Positions 13,021 through 13,066 of a stretch of DNA of 13,066 nt are shown in pieces. Numbering within the stretch: the first letter of the stretch is position 1; every line of letters starts with the position of its first letter. The position numbers and the translations under genes were made by a program. Location: contig WAOU01000092.1 in the NCBI GenBank assembly GCA_015521095.1, forward strand, positions 1-13,066, given 5' to 3'. The stretch comes from Desulfurococcales archaeon. Its GTDB lineage: Archaea; Thermoproteota; Thermoprotei_A; Sulfolobales; Acidilobaceae. The notes below the pieces were generated by a model that worked only from the letters and a program-made list of their open reading frames with translations, was not told the origin of the DNA and searched no databases.

Positions 13021-13066
13021 CTATCGCTTGTTGTCTATCTTGTCGTTGTCTTCGTTGTATAAGGAG
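13021..13066 (-). CDS. Possible C-terminal end of a gene upstream of the ASCH gene (partial)
   Basis: On the minus strand, one frame reads SLYNEDNDKIDNKR followed by TAG at 13023-13021, 14 bases before the ASCH ATG. The charged, Asn/Asp/Lys-rich ending is plausible for the tail of a gene co-transcribed with the ASCH gene. With only 14 residues visible, it could equally be non-coding. Confidence 0.22.
   Translation of the reverse strand, partial: SLYNEDNDKIDNKR

Noticed and set aside
1..13066. Search by eye for CRISPR repeats, insertion sequences, tRNA and rRNA genes
   Set aside because: No regularly spaced direct repeats, transposase motifs with terminal repeats, tRNA T-loop signatures or rRNA-like stretches were seen; a tRNAscan or repeat-finder run would settle this.

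Overview
The window looks like chromosomal DNA of a hyperthermophilic crenarchaeote (Thermoproteota), probably of the Desulfurococcales type; I cannot name a genus. The reasons are: arginine codons dominated by AGG/AGA and isoleucine by ATA; GGTGA/GGAGG-type ribosome-binding sites in front of operon-internal genes; TATA-like boxes about 26-32 bases before operon-leading genes, two of which look leaderless; a glycine dehydrogenase split into two subunits; a beta-RFAP synthase-like enzyme of the methanopterin-type C1-carrier pathway; and archaeal families such as the COG3199-type NAD-kinase-like protein and a PUA/PP-loop protein. The window is gene-dense. No stretch over 300 bases lacks a gene; the longest gaps are 9436-9621 and 12019-12188. 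I found no rRNA, tRNA, CRISPR array or insertion sequence.

Layout, plus strand: (1) 1-263, the end of a CBS-domain protein cut by the left edge. (2) 346-2842, an apparent two-gene operon of a COG3199 NAD-kinase-like protein and a PUA/PP-loop PAPS-reductase-family protein. (3) 2907-4109, a multi-spanning membrane protein ending in an extracytoplasmic OB-like domain. (4) 4193-6491, a tightly coupled ABC-2 cassette: ATPase, permease, and a membrane-anchored protein with an external domain. Minus strand: (5) 8025-6478 and 9435-8032, the glycine decarboxylase pair gcvPB and gcvPA in one transcript (gcvPA first). (6) 10944-9622, a membrane-anchored branched-chain-amino-acid-type substrate-binding protein without its permease genes in view. 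(7) 12018-11059, the GHMP-family beta-RFAP synthase-like gene. A divergent promoter region then leads to (8) a plus-strand ribbon-helix-helix regulator (12189-12446), which converges on (9) a minus-strand ASCH-domain protein (13006-12524).

The clearest functional link is on the minus strand. Glycine decarboxylase feeds the glycine cleavage system, whose methylene unit goes to a folate-like carrier. The neighbouring beta-RFAP synthase-like gene would make the first committed intermediate of the archaeal version of that carrier. The T, H and L proteins are not in the window.

The least understood parts are the membrane/OB-domain fusion, the third gene of the ABC cassette, and the NAD-kinase-like/PP-loop pair, whose N-terminus looks like a zinc ribbon that has lost its cysteines. 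A perfect inverted repeat over the TATA box of the ribbon-helix-helix gene is a good candidate operator. The 5' half of the RFAP-synthase-like gene has an extreme base skew (about half A on its coding strand), unlike its own 3' half.
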